A DNA stretch of 64,000 nucleotides from Uranotaenia lowii (lineage: Eukaryota; Arthropoda; Insecta; Diptera; Culicidae). The stretch lies in assembly GCF_029784155.1 (NCBI RefSeq), contig NC_073693.1, positions 162,112,031-162,176,030 on the forward strand. Reading direction: 5' to 3'. The position numbers were made by a program, and so were the translations under genes. Below, one piece after another: positions 1 through 12,619 of this stretch. Positions within the stretch are counted from its first letter, which is position 1; the number at the start of each line of letters is the position of its first letter. The notes under the pieces were generated by a model, which was not told the origin of the DNA, ran no database searches, and saw only the letters and a list, made by a program, of their open reading frames with translations.

Positions 1-930
1 AAAGATTTTTAGCTCGGGACGAGCACTGATAAAAATAGAGTTTTAGCTCGGGACGAGCACTGAAAAAATAAAAGATTTTTAGCTCGGGACGAGCACTGAT
101 AAAAATAGAGTTTTAGCTCGGGACGAGCACTGAAAAAAAATAAAAGATTTTTAGCTCGGGACGAGCACTGATAAAAAATAGAGTTTTAGCTCGGGACGAG
201 CACTGAAAAAAATAAAAGATTTTTAGCTCGGGACGAGCACTGATAAAAATAGAGTTTTAGCTCGGGACGAGCACTAAAAAAAATGAAAGATTTTTAGCTT
301 GGGACGAGCACTGATAAAAATAGAGTTTTAGCTCGGGACGAGCACTGGAAAAAAATATAATTTTTTAGCTCGGGGCGAGCGCTGAAAAAAACAAGAGTTT
401 TAGCTCGGGACGAACACTGAAAAAAAAGATTTTTAGGTCGGGACGTGCCCTAAAAAAATAGATTTTTAGCTCGGGACGAGCACCTAAGTATTTGTATGTT
501 TGATAGCTCAAGACGAGCAATGCAATGGTAAAATGGAAATCAGCTCAGGACGAGCATCTTGAAATTTTTCTTGTGTGTTGATCATGGACAAAAAAAAAGA
601 GTGATTCCTAGCTCGGGACGAGTCTTTGAATCGTTACATGTTTGTTAACTCGGGAAGAGCAGAAATTAAGTGAATTTACCCCGGTTTGAGCAAACCAAAA
701 TAAATATTAGTTCGGAACTAGCATTTGCCAATTTGTTCGGACAAGTATTAAAAAAAAAGAAGGACGAACATTAAAGGAAAATTATCTTGAGCTCGGGACG
801 AGCACTATGATTTTTTGTATGTTATCTGTTGTCGCTAGCATAGGACGAGCAGGAAGGAAGTGATTGAAAATATTTTCATGTTTATGTATGATAGCTCTAA
901 ACGAGTATTTATGAAATAATTATTTGCCCA
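1..930. repeat. Minisatellite with hairpin core, decaying to the right
   Basis: The core AGCTCGGGACGAGCACTGA recurs every 34-38 bp (starts at 11, 45, 81, 115, 153, 188, 225, 259). Two alternating linkers, one with AAAGATTTTT and one with ATAGAGTTTT, make a dimer of about 70 bp. GCTCG-GGA-CGAGC is a 5-bp inverted repeat with a 3-nt loop. Units are near identical up to about 350 and degrade progressively to about 920, where only scattered relics remain (for example 789-807). The array is cut by the window start, so its full length is unknown. Function is unknown. Confidence 0.93.
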
Positions 931-1440
931 TAATGAGCAACTAAAGCAGCGAAAAAAATGGCGGAAGTATCAAAGTTATTTTGAACGGGACGCAGATGTG
1001 AGTGTTGGTCGCTTTGATAATTCCAATTTTCACGCAATACCTCGCCTGTAGGTGGTCTGATCGATGCATTCACACACAAACACACTCACAGCTTTGTGTG
1101 GAAAGCAAACTGTCTCCTTCCCTTTGGACAACAACTAATAAATTGTTGTTGTATGTAGTAGTGTGTGACAGCCGATTTTTGCCGGTAGACATTGAATTAA
1201 TAATCTTGAATGGTAGAAGTTTGTACACGAAGGAATCGATAAAAAGTCGATGATACTACGTTGCCAAATCTTCAAATTGGGTTGAACAATTATAAGGTTT
1301 TAAGGACATATTCAAATAAATCCGATGATGGTGATGATAATTTATGATTTGTGTCAGATCAAGAAAACACTAACACAATAAAGCTACTGGCATTCATACT
1401 TAATCGAAATTTTTCGTTGATGAAAAATTTAGCAAACATT
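931..1440. other. Unique AT-rich sequence, no gene seen
   Basis: Short ORFs on both strands lack recognisable motifs. There is a short CA-rich stretch near 1070-1090. Nothing else is supported. Confidence 0.5.
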
Positions 1441-1830
1441 GTCATCCCCCACCCTTATTGTCGCTCTCGTTTTTCCTTGCTTGTCTCAAGTCTCAAACAA
1501 TTCAAACCGGGCCCTGCCCGGTGCTCTTCGAGAGATGCGTCGATTATGCAACGAGCGAGGCCTTCTCAAAAAAATTCACAAATGTTTCTCTCAGTAGCAG
1601 GGGACGACAGCCAATAGCAACGCCGATGCAGGGAGAAAATAGAGCGAGGACGCCAGGAGAACCCCCCGACGAGAACGATGAATGAAGTACCGTGCAAGAA
1701 CGACGCTGTGAGCGTCGCACCGTCGCTAACGAGCGACACCAAAAGCAACAAGAATGGAAACAACAACGCGCCAAGCACATTTTTGGCGGTTTGATGACGT
1801 GCGTGCATTTAGGCGTTTAGGATGCGTGTA
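1441..1830 (+). other. GC-richer unique island with short ATG ORF
   Basis: This stretch is clearly more GC-rich than its surroundings. It holds an ATG ORF at 1678-1794 (38 codons plus stop) whose product is rich in Asn, Lys and Ser (MNEVPCKND...). The start context is AACGATGA. It could be a 5' UTR or first exon of a host gene lying outside the window, or chance. No clear splice donor ends the ORF and no protein family is recognised. Confidence 0.2.
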
Positions 1831-2163
1831 TATTTTAAGGCGCGCCCTATATGCCCATTTGAGCTTGAATGGCATTTTGATGTTGAAAGGATATCTCCAA
1901 GCGACGTGTCCATAGGCTCGGACAATACAACAGTTAAACAAAGTAAATAGTGTGCGTAAAACCAGATAGAAAGTGTTGTTCTTTCTCGCATCTCTTTTGG
2001 CCCTTGGTCTTCCTGTTCATGCCTTAAATTCGGTAGTATGTTGGTGCAAATCCGTTCTTTTCAGAATCGTCAACGAAAGAGTTGTGGAATGTTTTCCAAC
2101 TTCACATTTAACCGATCCGCGTGCCATTCTAGCAGAAGCATTCTTCTACTCTCTTGGTGTCTA

Positions 2164-2183
2164 CTATAGACTATAGTCTATAG
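2164..2183. repeat. Perfect 20-bp palindrome
   Basis: CTATAGACTATAGTCTATAG equals its own reverse complement. It stands alone in unique sequence just upstream of the hAT MITE. Confidence 0.9.
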
Positions 2184-2229
2184 CGCTTATAAGATGCTGT
2201 TCAGTTACGCTGCTCACAGGAGACCCACC

Positions 2230-2618
2230 CAAGGTTGCCGGAAAAAATTCTGTGTTTTTGACGAAATAAATTCTCGAATTCTGTGATTTAAACTTAAAAT
2301 TCTGTGACGGTTTTCTGTGACGCTTTTTTTATGAAGTTCATAAGGAAATCATGTCAAACATCAACTAAATGGAAATTTCCTACAGTTTTAACTGAAAAAT
2401 ATCAATTTACATTGCCTTGTTATCATATTTTCATAAATTATAGTAAGAAATAAAAAGGCCAAAAAGTCAACAAAAAATATAATTTTGGAAATCTGTACAA
2501 AATTTGGAAATTCTGTGAAAATTTTAAAAATTCTGTGATCTGTGACACAGATTCTGTGACGAAATTTTGCTCAAAATTCTGTGATAATAAAGATTTTTCT
2601 GTGATTTCGGCAACCTTG
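2230..2618. mobile_element. hAT-type MITE (389 bp)
   Basis: The terminal inverted repeats are CAAGGTTGCCG and CGGCAACCTTG. They are flanked by a perfect 8-bp duplication GACCCACC (2222-2229 and 2619-2626), as expected for hAT transposition. The interior has many AATTCTGTGA motifs and no transposase. Confidence 0.92.
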
Positions 2619-2626
2619 GACCCACC

Positions 2627-3303
2627 CCGTGTAAGTTCAAGGTCGAGCCATTCGTAAAAAAAAACAGAGGCTAACGGAAATATCCAGCAATATTTAGGAA
2701 GAGATCGTAATTCTAGGTTCAGACTAAACAAACCTGTGGGAAGTCATCAATCATTACTGCAAAATCGAAAAAATGTTATTCATTGACTTGATAACAAAAC
2801 TTTTTGAAGCTGGAAAAATATTAAAATATCAGCAAGTGTGACTACATAAACTTTTTATGAATCAGTACCTTTTATTTAATCCTCGTCAAATTCATGAGTC
2901 ATTCTAGAAATGAGGGTATTCACTTTCTCATAACCACTGATCCACAGCTATTTTATGAGATTACTGCTTAAGTTTGTAAGTTTTGTAAGATTAAAAAAAA
3001 ATCTAGCGCTCTCAGAAGATCGCGTGGTGTACCGTTATTTTGGACTCGGGTGAGTTTCCGTTTATTGATTATTGCATGAACTGCAAAAGTCGAAAATTTG
3101 ACACTTCAGACTGGGTGCGTAGTAATGTTTTCGTGAATGTTATTGGGACTGAAAATTATATGTGGAATAAAATTTTGGGACTTAATTTTCTCAACACTGA
3201 CCATGTTTTCGGTGAACAGCTTGCACTAGCTGTTGTTGTACAGAAAAAAATAAATGAATAAGGCTGGTTTATGCTCTGGGCCGAAATAACGACTCGTAAA
3301 CAT
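2627..3303. other. Unique sequence, no gene seen
   Basis: AT-rich. The only long ORF (3040-3261 plus) has no recognisable domain. Confidence 0.5.
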
Positions 3304-3468
3304 TGCATTTTAAAAGACGTACACCGTTTTAGCCGATTTAGGCTTTGCAGACTGAATAAATGACGTGGGCAACTTAAGATTTATATTTAATACCCAGTAC
3401 CGATATGGGAATCAGTGGACCAGCGATCACTGTCTTACCACGCTAACCACTCGACCATCGAGACGTAC
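3304..3468 (-). mobile_element. tRNA-derived SINE, box B deleted
   Basis: The reverse complement matches the SINE at 61503-61680 over its whole length, including the 3' part GCCTAAATCGGCTAA(A/G)ACGGTGTA. Box A (TGGTCGAGTGG) is retained. Fourteen bases that include most of box B are missing between TGGTCCACTGA and TTCCCAT. This copy should therefore lack an internal pol III promoter. Confidence 0.85.
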
Positions 3469-3786
3469 ATTTTTTTTAAATGGGGTGTCACCAGTTCTAA
3501 TCATGCTCCGCTTTGTGGCTTATAAGAGGTTGAGAATAAATGCAAACATTTCAATTTTATTAAATACACTTAAATAACCTCACTTCGTGGAATGTTTCAA
3601 ATGCCATATTTAAAACCGAGTCAAAATGAATTTGAAAAAAAAACTGTGTTCAAAAAAGTGCTGAGCTAGTCCAGCGGGAGATAGCGTCTATGTAAAGATC
3701 TATCACTAAAATTTGACTTGCTTAAAATCAGTGCTTTAAACTGTATTCTGGAGAAAAGTCTTATTGAACTTATTAAGCCATGGCTG

Positions 3787-4447
3787 CCCGATCAGAAGAG
3801 AAAAACTAAATTATATCAAGATGAGATATTTTGATATTCATTTTTTTCCTATCTGGATGAGTTATAATTTAGTACTCGTAGGATGTTAAAATATCTCAAA
3901 TTATATCAAAAAATCTATACGATCATAGCTAAATTATATCAGTTTTTGATATGCTCCTATCAAGATTATATCTGGTTCAGATAGCATAGTTTGATATTGG
4001 ACAGAACAAATTATAGCAAAATTATAACTTATCAAGATATCAGTGCTTCAAGAAAATTTTCTAGTGGAAGGTCAATAAACCACATTATTTGATAAAACCA
4101 TGCCCCATTTTTGGTTTCCCAAAAATTTGATTCAATTTTATGAATCTGTTGAGCGAAACTCGTTAATGTAAGGTTTGAGCCGTTGACTTCGATGTCCGTG
4201 TTTCAGAAAAAGTTGAACGTATATCAAAATAAGATATAATCATTTTATTTTAGCACAATCCGAAAAAAATCTTGATCAATGAATATGAGCTTAACCCCAT
4301 TCAAGTTTGTCAATCAGAATAAGATATAATTCAGATTGGAGAAACTTAAAATCGAAAATTTGGAGTACTTAATTATAACTGAATCATATGTAAATATCTT
4401 GGTGAGATACGTTTGAGTTATTATTTTGATATGCTCTCCTGATCGGG
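3787..4447. mobile_element. MITE-like element with CCCGATCAG ends
   Basis: The left end CCCGATCAGAAGAGA pairs with the right end, whose complement reads CCCGATCAGGAGAGC. The interior (661 bp in all) is full of ATATCAAAATTATA-type motifs. No coding capacity and no clear target-site duplication, so the superfamily is unassigned. Confidence 0.65.
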
Positions 4448-6259
4448 TGGGAGTACTTTCCGCATTTCACAGGTTAAGTAACAGAATCCTTTTTTTTTGA
4501 ATCTTCGGAAGTAGAAGCTTTAACTAAATGTAGGCACGGTGAGTCAAAAGCTTCTCAAAGGTGATGAAGTGGAGATGGAAGACTGCTGATCAATTGCCTA
4601 CGTGAAAGTAGCCTGGCTGCGTTGAACTCTTATAGTGGTATGAATTGTAACGTTACTGTAGCTGAGTCTAACGTTTTCTTCAAATTATATTATAGTCAGA
4701 TGATAAGATTTCATCCGATCTTTGAGTGCGAACTGCAATACTTGAATGAAAAGCTGCAAAGCTTGAACGATCCCATCCATCTGTTAAAAAAAATAGCCCG
4801 CGTATCTCAATACTTTGGTTTTACCTATTATAACATCTATTTTATGACTTCGTTCAAGAGAATATGAGCTTCTGATGTTGAAGGTCAAGATCGAGTGGTT
4901 CAAGAAAGTTATTGCCAAATATAGTCTAACCCATCATGTAAGCCTTAGATGTCCCACTACCAACGTTTATTGTCATAAGAAGTTTGTTCAACTGTAGCTG
5001 ATATTTCAAGAAAGTTTTCCATTATTTACTGAGATTTGGACTCGCCCTAAGGGACCGCTTGATTATAGCGATGCCCGTGTCTGGGTACAAAGTGCTTTTA
5101 ATTCTCGAAGCTATATAGACTATGGAACTAATTGGGAGTTATGAGCGTGGCTGCCAGTTTGTCTAAATTGTAAGTAGTTAAAATGTGATACATAGTTTGT
5201 AATTACGCAAAACCGGAAAGGCAGGGAAAAAATTTGACAGCATGACGTTAGTAAATGTTATTTCCTCGATTTAGAATATCGGGGAAACAATTTTCTTTTT
5301 CCTTTTTCCTGGGAGAAGAGGGGAGATGTGTGGTAGTCTATTGAACGATTGTGTTACATAAAGCTGTATAGTGTGAGAGTGTTAGTTATGTACCATCGCT
5401 CTCCCGATCACTGCTTGAATGTCTAAGCGTTTGCCTCTCGTAGAGCATCATTCAGTAGTTAACACTGCGGGAGATAAGACGTGTGTTGCTTGTTGGGTGA
5501 TTCCTTGTGAAGGACCAACTTGCATACGTTTCAACTCTAGATCGCATCACGATAAGCGTTATCACAGAAAAAGTTAAACTGGTTTCAAATATAAAGTGAT
5601 TTTCTTAATCAATGATCTTGTTTATTAAAAATTTCACCAATATTTTCATAATCAGAAAATCTAAAGAGAATGGATTCATTTATGGATTCATATGATTACA
5701 GGTAATTTTTATGATTTCAGATAATTCAACCCTTCAAGACTGCTGACAGGATTAGCCAGCCGATTTTCAAATGTTAAGATGAGGAGATATTTTTTAATGC
5801 AATATTCTTTGTTTTAATCACTTTTTTCTGTAACTAGTTTCAAATTGTTTTAAAAAATTGTCATGGATATGGATGAGAATGTTTTGCGAACCATTTAAAT
5901 TAATATTATTACAAGTTAAAATTAAAGAATTAGCATCACTGAAATTTTAAAACAGTTAAAGTATATATTTTTTATACATTTCAAATAAAAAAAAATTTAA
6001 AAAAAATATTTTGGATGGGGTCACCGCCAAATATTTTAACTTTTGGTAGAAATGCAAGCGTTACTGCAAGTGAATTAGCGTTACAGTATTTTTTTTCTTT
6101 AAATCCTTCTACGAAACTCACCGTGCCTTCTTTATTGTGTGTTTTGGTATTGTTGTTAATTCTAGCTAAATTTGAATTTCGAAAACCCCCCCCATGGACG
6201 AGTCCTTCGCACGGGCCTGTAGAAAACCATACCATTTTTTATTTTCATCTTATCTTGTA
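4448..6259. other. Unique non-coding sequence
   Basis: No ORF here has a recognisable domain. 5200-5560 is somewhat GC-richer. The open frames on both strands around 5981-6296 cover a homopolymer-rich stretch and look like chance. Confidence 0.5.
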
Positions 6260-7030
6260 TACCGTCAAACGGGGCAAAATGCAAAAGCAGGGTTAGATGC
6301 AACATTTGTATACCACAACACTCATTCAATTTTTATTTTCATATACTGTACTAAAGTTATCATTGAATGATAACAAATTGATGATGACATAGTTTTCAAC
6401 ATCGTGAAAGAGTTTTTTAAAGTTTTTGATTCTCATGAAAAATTTAAAAAATCGAGCAATAGATGTACACATTTTTACATTCTTCGATGCCGTAAAAAAC
6501 TTTACCTCGTATGACGAATTGGCTTAATGATTTCACCTACAAACTTTATATTGCTTTTATTATCCAATACCAACACTGTTGGTGTATGAATATTTTTCGG
6601 ACAATCACCAAACTTTTTTTAAATAAATATTTTTATAATTCAGTTAGCTGACTGGGGCAAAATGCAACAAAATGCAAATCAGAACTAAATCTCATGAATC
6701 CCGTTTCCATATGCCGGGATATGATTTTTTTTGCATTATGCGTTGGTTAACATTAAAATTTCATCCATCCTAAGATTTATTTACATGATTTGAGATAAAA
6801 GAACATTTTGTAGTATTTTTTACCCCTAAATGTATGCAGCATATTAACACTTTTTTCTTAAAAACATTTTTGACAGACAAAATTTAAAATTTAAAAACAA
6901 AACCAAAAATTACTACAAATGGTGCATTATGCGTTATGACATCACAAATGTAGCAAAAACTTTAAATTTTCAAACGTTTTCATTTGATTTTTTATTAATT
7001 ACAGAGTTTGTTGCAACTTACCCCTATTTC
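6260..7030. mobile_element. Possible MITE with GGGGCAAAATGCAA ends
   Basis: GGGGCAAAATGCAA near 6271 and the complement of TTGCAACTTACCCC near 7011-7024 form imperfect terminal repeats around an AT-rich non-coding body. A second GGGGCAAAATGCAAC motif occurs near 6655. No target-site duplication was confirmed. Confidence 0.3.
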
Positions 7031-7542
7031 TTAGTAGGGTGAAAATCGCATGTTTTTGTAAATTAAAAAATAACTGGCAAAACCAATAATTTTTCTGACT
7101 GCGTCAGTTTGGTGTCCCATCAACCTTAAAACTTTTGATGTACAAGAGGTATGATTATCTGTAAGCATTGAGAGAAGCCATATTGGCACAAAAACCATTA
7201 GAAGGCCCGGTTCCACCCGAGATACAAAAATGATGTTGATTTTTCAGTACAAAATATTCGATTTTCCAATACAAACCTTAAAATTCAAATTTACTCATGC
7301 ATACATTACTTTCAAATTCTGCAAAAAATCATTAATGAGTTTTGAACCAATAAGAAGCTTTTTTGATCCCAGAGTTTGAGAAATTCAAAAATGACACTAA
7401 ATCGACTTAGTCTAAATAGGACAATTTCTTACCCTTTTCGAATTTTGGCGATGGCCGCCCGCCACCGTTCAGCCATTGTTGTTGCTCAAATGCACTGCTA
7501 CTTACACACTGTCGTAAAGTTGAAGCTTCATTTTTTTCTCTT

Positions 7543-7821
7543 TTAATCCAAACAGCTCAGTAACCCGAGCAGGATGCGCTTATTGTTTTCACCAAAATTG
7601 ACCTCATCATATGAACTTGCACTTGACCCACCATCAGCATCCATCAGAGTCTGATCGTCGTCGTCGTAGACAAAAGAAGGAGCATGCATCATCAGCACCG
7701 GATGTTGGGGAAGAATAAACGTGGATGACAGCACGTGAATCTTTTCTAGCACCGGCAACAGCAGCAGCCTCAACGACGATAGCTCCGGAGGAATTTCGCA
7801 CTCGGTTTGAATCAGGTTCAT
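7543..7821 (-). CDS. Candidate small host ORF, 92 aa, unknown
   Basis: The ATG at 7819-7821 has A at -3 on the minus strand. The frame runs 92 codons to a TAA. The product has a hydrophobic Leu-rich first third (LRLLLLPVLEKIHVL) followed by an acidic, Ser-rich segment (DDDDQ, SSASSYDEV). The stretch is GC-richer than its AT-rich neighbours and is not obviously part of any repeat seen here. No family is recognised. It could be a small gene, one exon of a larger one, or a chance ORF in conserved non-coding DNA. Confidence 0.3.
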   Translation of the reverse strand: MNLIQTECEIPPELSSLRLLLLPVLEKIHVLSSTFILPQHPVLMMHAPSFVYDDDDQTLMDADGGSSASSYDEVNFGENNKRILLGLLSCLD

Positions 7822-9726
7822 ATTGCTAGTATGTTTGTACCTACATACATATGGAGGGAAGCTACTTTACGTCGCTACTGTTTATATTCCCACCGACACA
7901 TTGCTGCTAAGCACACATTCGGAAAAAAGAACAACAAAAAATAAGTCATCTTCAAATGGAACAGCATCATCAGCAACAACAACAACAACAAAAATCAGCA
8001 ACCACAAGGAACGGTGGAGAGAAGGAACAATACACCCCTTCGTGAACATTGGTTTTATTTCAAATATTTTTAAAACACTACATTATTTAATTATTCACCT
8101 TTCTTAAAAATTTAAATATAAAATAAGATTTACGAAAACAGTTGCTTATCTGCAAAGTACCATCTTGTGTTCCAAAATGGCGTAAATTGAAGAATTATCA
8201 TAACAAACAATTACAGAAACAGCCAAGAAGACAAAGACTAGCCTTATTTATTTTGGAAAATCTTGTCAACCGTTAACTGAAGTATGAAAAATTAACAAAA
8301 CGGAAAAACAATATCCTCGATCACTGTGCCAATGATAGCATATGTGTTTGCTTTAGATTTTCCTCTGTTCCTATCATAATTGTTACTTTAGCAAGAAGCA
8401 CCACTCAGGCAGCAAGCATATTGAGTAAACACAGTGCGGCACCCCATTCAAGTCAAGGATACGCGCCATCAATGCTTTGGTGGTTGGTCAGAATGTCAGT
8501 TTTATAACAGTTCTATGTAATGGCTATAGCATGTACCTATATGTGGGTAAGGTCCTGAGCAGCATTCGCTGCAGGTTGGGAATAAAGTTTGATCGAGAGA
8601 GAAAAACAAGGGGATGATTCAAACATCTTGCATCCTACACCCAGTGAGCAAAACACAGAAGGTAGGTAAGGTACCGCTCTAATGATTCAATAAACTAATA
8701 ACCTTTGATAAAGTTTTCTGTAAACTCATTACTGATGGAAAGTGTATACGTACGTGTATCAATTACCTATAGTAAGGAACATTCAAACCCAGTATTGGAA
8801 AAACCATTATCTACCATAAACCTGATGGTTGCAAATGATGATTCTCATTTGCAACTTTCTTCTCACGATTGAGTTGGCGCTTCATTTATATCGCTTTAAA
8901 TTGTACAAAACCAATATGTAAAAGAAATTACTTTCAAAAAAAAGTTAAACCTCTTTCACAGTAACAATTTACCCTGTTCTCAGATAACCCTACGGTCTGT
9001 TGGTTTTGGACCACATTCTGTGCAAATTTTTGCTGTTATCTTCCCCCATTTTCCCTACCCCGACAAACCAAAAAAGAGAATAAATAATTGTTCTTCCCTG
9101 GCCAACTTTCCCATGTTGATGCCAGCCAGTTGATGTTTTTGTTTCGGGGGGCGAAAAACGACAAAGATCAACATACACCTCAAAAGTGAACTGGAATTAC
9201 TTTCCGAGCAATAGGTTCCTACTACTCGGACTTCTCTAGGGTTCCTGCCTCAAACATGCTACGGGGGGGGAGGGGGGGGGGCAACAGGAAGTGAGGTTAG
9301 GGTGCATAAGTACCCAACATGAGCAAATGTATTCAGCGGCTTGTAGTGTTTGTTCTGTGGAGCGCTTGGAGCCTCGACGATGAGTGCTATTGCTATTGTT
9401 GAATTTAAGGATTTTCATCTGTACTAAATAAATACTGGGAAGAAACAAAATATATTTCATAAGCGACTTTGTATATTTGAACAATATATTTTCGGGAAAT
9501 TGAAGGCAGTAAAATTGTTCTTAAGCAAACATACATACCTCAAAGGGATAAAAATTAAATCCATTTTGACCCTTAAATCTGTCCTTAAAAACCTTGTAAC
9601 CCGTTTTAATTAACTGTACCTATCTCAGGCAACTATATCTAACCCAAATCAGTATATAGACTACACAAAGGCGAAAAATATTGCTTTCGCCATGAAATAT
9701 TTTGTACACAGCGATAGAAGCCATTG
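7822..9726. other. Unique non-coding sequence
   Basis: There is an (AAC)n tract near 7973-7991 and G-runs near 9264-9281. No coding region or mobile-element end is supported. Confidence 0.5.
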
Positions 9727-9734
9727 CCTCCAGT

Positions 9735-11747
9735 CATGGCTGTAGGAACGGGGGGGGGGGGGCTGTTTGGGGGTTAAACTCCCCCCATGAGGGTCCAAAA
9801 AAGCCAGCGAGGTATTCTACTCTAGACTCAAAATTTTAAATTCATAATCAAATTATGATAATAGAGCAAAGATATTCAAGAGTAACTATCTGGACTAAAA
9901 ACTAATGCAAAAACCTCAAAAATCCATCCCAAGCTTAAAATCTGCTACAGTTTTCAAAATTTTCTCACTGCTTCATAGAATGAGGTTAGATTTTTTCAGC
10001 AAGTATCCGGGCCTAAACAAATCCATGATGTTTAATATTAAAACCTAGCAAAAACCTTTCATGATTATTTTTTTGAAACTTGCTGCGAAAATTTTGGACG
10101 CGTAATTAAAAAAAATTACTACCTAATTTGTTTATTTTTAGTTTGATTTAAGAATGAGAATGAAAACAAACCCGGGCAAAATTCGGGCTTTTCCAATGAA
10201 ATCCGGGAAACGGGGCGGACCGGACTTTTCCAAAATTTTATATTAAATATCCGGGCCAATCCGGTTAAAACCAGGCAATCTGGCAATCTGATTATAGAAA
10301 TTCAGTTCTGAATATTAAACTTTAAATCAAACCCATATTCCCATAACAAAAATTATATTTCGACATATTTTCGTATTTCTGATTCTCTATCAAGTTTAAT
10401 ATTCTTGATTTTCAGTTCGAGTAATCATAAGAAATAAAGAATGGAAGCTGCTTTGAAATCCTGGCTCAAATTCGGTTTTACATTTCATATAAAATTTGAA
10501 TAATGATTCTCGAAAATCTCATGCATTTTCAGTAGATTTAAAATTATAAAAAAAGAAGAATTTTGTTTTATATTCATATTCGAAAATTCTTAAACTTTAT
10601 TTGAGCACAAAATTTAAATATATAAAGCTTCTAGGTGGCGATCCAAATTTGAGAACTCAGATTCAGTTTCATCATTTGAAATTCACATTTTTAACCTGAT
10701 TCACAAAACTGGTCAAAAATCAATCATTGAAAAGATGAATGAAGATTAAACCAGTTCTACAGAATTTAAATAATAGATTCATGAATAAGGGCTCAAAGGC
10801 TTGGACAATAAAGTTCTAATCTAGAAGTAAGATTCCTCAATCATATTTTTTGTACATTTCAAAAATCGTATAGAAATTTGGAAACAGTTTCAAAGTTCAA
10901 ATGAATGAGTTTTTAAATCAAATTTTGCTTGTCAATTCAATTTCCAAATATCATATTTTTTATCAGAATTAGTTTTGTACATACAATTCAACTGAAAATC
11001 ACAAATCTAAAGTAGAATTTGAGTAAATTTTCAAAGTTATGATTCCTGCAAAATATCCCAAATTATATTAAAAAAATCATCCACAAGATTTTTATCATGG
11101 AATTGATTCTTCATGAAAAATATTTCCAGTTAAAGAAACATGTACCTGATCTTCACTTAAAAAATCTGCATAAAATACTTTATTTTTTCAGTGTTTTGTT
11201 AAACATTATTAATATTGCAGTTATTAAAGCCTAATTTCAAACTAAAACCATAAATTTAGTTCAAGTTTGCATCAAACATATTTGATCCAAAATTTTTTTA
11301 TCTCTTACTGTTTTTGTAAAATTTTGTAAAATTTGATTTATTTTCATCAAAGGTTAGAATCTTAGAATTTGCAAAAGAAGAAGATTGGGCTTGTTTGATT
11401 TGAGTATAGAATAAGTTTTTTTTTTAAATTGAAGGCTACCCTAAAAAGAACTTATTTTATGCTCAAATCAAATAACTTTGATCTACCAGACTTTTAAACA
11501 AATTCCAAAATTTTAACCATCGATGAAAGCAAGTTTCATATTTTGGCTTCATTATAAAAATTTAGCTCACCCTTTAGGCTAAGGACCACTGTTTTAAAGA
11601 TACTTTTTCAAGGTTTTTTTAAATGATACTTTATCATCCTTGTGGCATTCGTGTCTTCTCTAAAGTTGGACAAAAAATCATAGGTAAAAATAAGTCACCA
11701 AACCCCCCCCCCCCCCCCCCCATGAGTCGGTGCTTCCTACGGCCCTG
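9735..11747. mobile_element. Non-autonomous hAT element (2.0 kb)
   Basis: The left end CATGGCTGTAGGAA and the right end (complement CAGGGCCGTAGGAA) are terminal inverted repeats. They are flanked by a perfect 8-bp duplication CCTCCAGT (9727-9734 and 11748-11755). Long G/C homopolymers sit just inside each end (about 9749-9761 and 11703-11721). The 2 kb between is AT-rich with no transposase frame. The end sequence resembles the element at 42110-44038 (CAGGGCCGGATTAAG). Confidence 0.9.
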
Positions 11748-11980
11748 CCTCCAGTACTTATCAATTAAACCAAAAAAAAAATACACAATCATGAAAAAAT
11801 TCCATGCCGAAATTCAGGTATGAATAAAAATTACGGAATTTCATATTGAAGTTTCGAGCTGGTGACTAATTTCAGTTATTCCTACTATGGTTACCATATC
11901 CAACAATATAAAAAAAAAATATTAAGAAATAAATACTCTGAATTTTTTTTAAATGTTTGATGTGTTTCTTTAAAAAACAA

Positions 11981-12610
11981 GTCTTGATCGTTTCGCTATC
12001 GAAATCAGTTTGCGTCATTCCCCACCAACAACAGTTTAATTTAAACGATTTTATTGAAAAAGGACGACTTTCGAACATGTCAAAACCCGGTCCTTGACAC
12101 TTTCGCTCTTCTGGATTTTTTCGAAAAAGATTCGAAAGATTTGAAATTACCGTAGAAGGAAACAAAATCCAGAACAAATCTTTGAGCTTTCAATTTCATC
12201 CAGATTCCAGATGAAGAATGGTCAAACAATTTGGAAATGATGATTGATGTAAGATAAAGATAATGATTAACGATAAAGAAACGATGCGAAAAATATTATT
12301 TTTATTAATTCCTGTAAAATGGCCTATTATGACTATGAATTATATCATTAATCATTTCCAAATTGTTAACCATTCTGAATCTGGAATCTGGATGAAATTA
12401 AAAGCTCAAAGATTTGTTCTGGATTTTGTTTTCTTCCACGGTAATTTCGAATCTTTCGAATCTTTTTCGAAAAAATGGAGAAGAGCGAAAGTGTCAAGGA
12501 CCGGGTTTTGACATGTTCGAAAGTCGTCCTTTTTCAATAAAATCATTTAAATAAAACTGTTGTTGATGGGGAATGACGAAAACTGATTTCGATAGCGAAA
12601 CGGTCAAAAC
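11981..12610. repeat. Imperfect inverted repeat, about 265-bp arms
   Basis: Arm 11981-12247 is the diverged complement of 12345-12610. For example CGCTATCGAAATCAGTTT is matched by AAACTGATTTCGATAGCG apart from one extra base. The loop is about 95 bp. The two arms generate the antiparallel ORFs seen here. No TIR or duplication was identified, so it may be an old foldback element. Confidence 0.8.
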
Positions 12611-12619
12611 TATAATTTA

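Noticed and set aside
1..930. CRISPR-like array (palindromic repeats at regular spacing)
   Set aside because: The spacers are two alternating A/T-rich linkers, not unique sequences, and the window is eukaryotic. It is a minisatellite.
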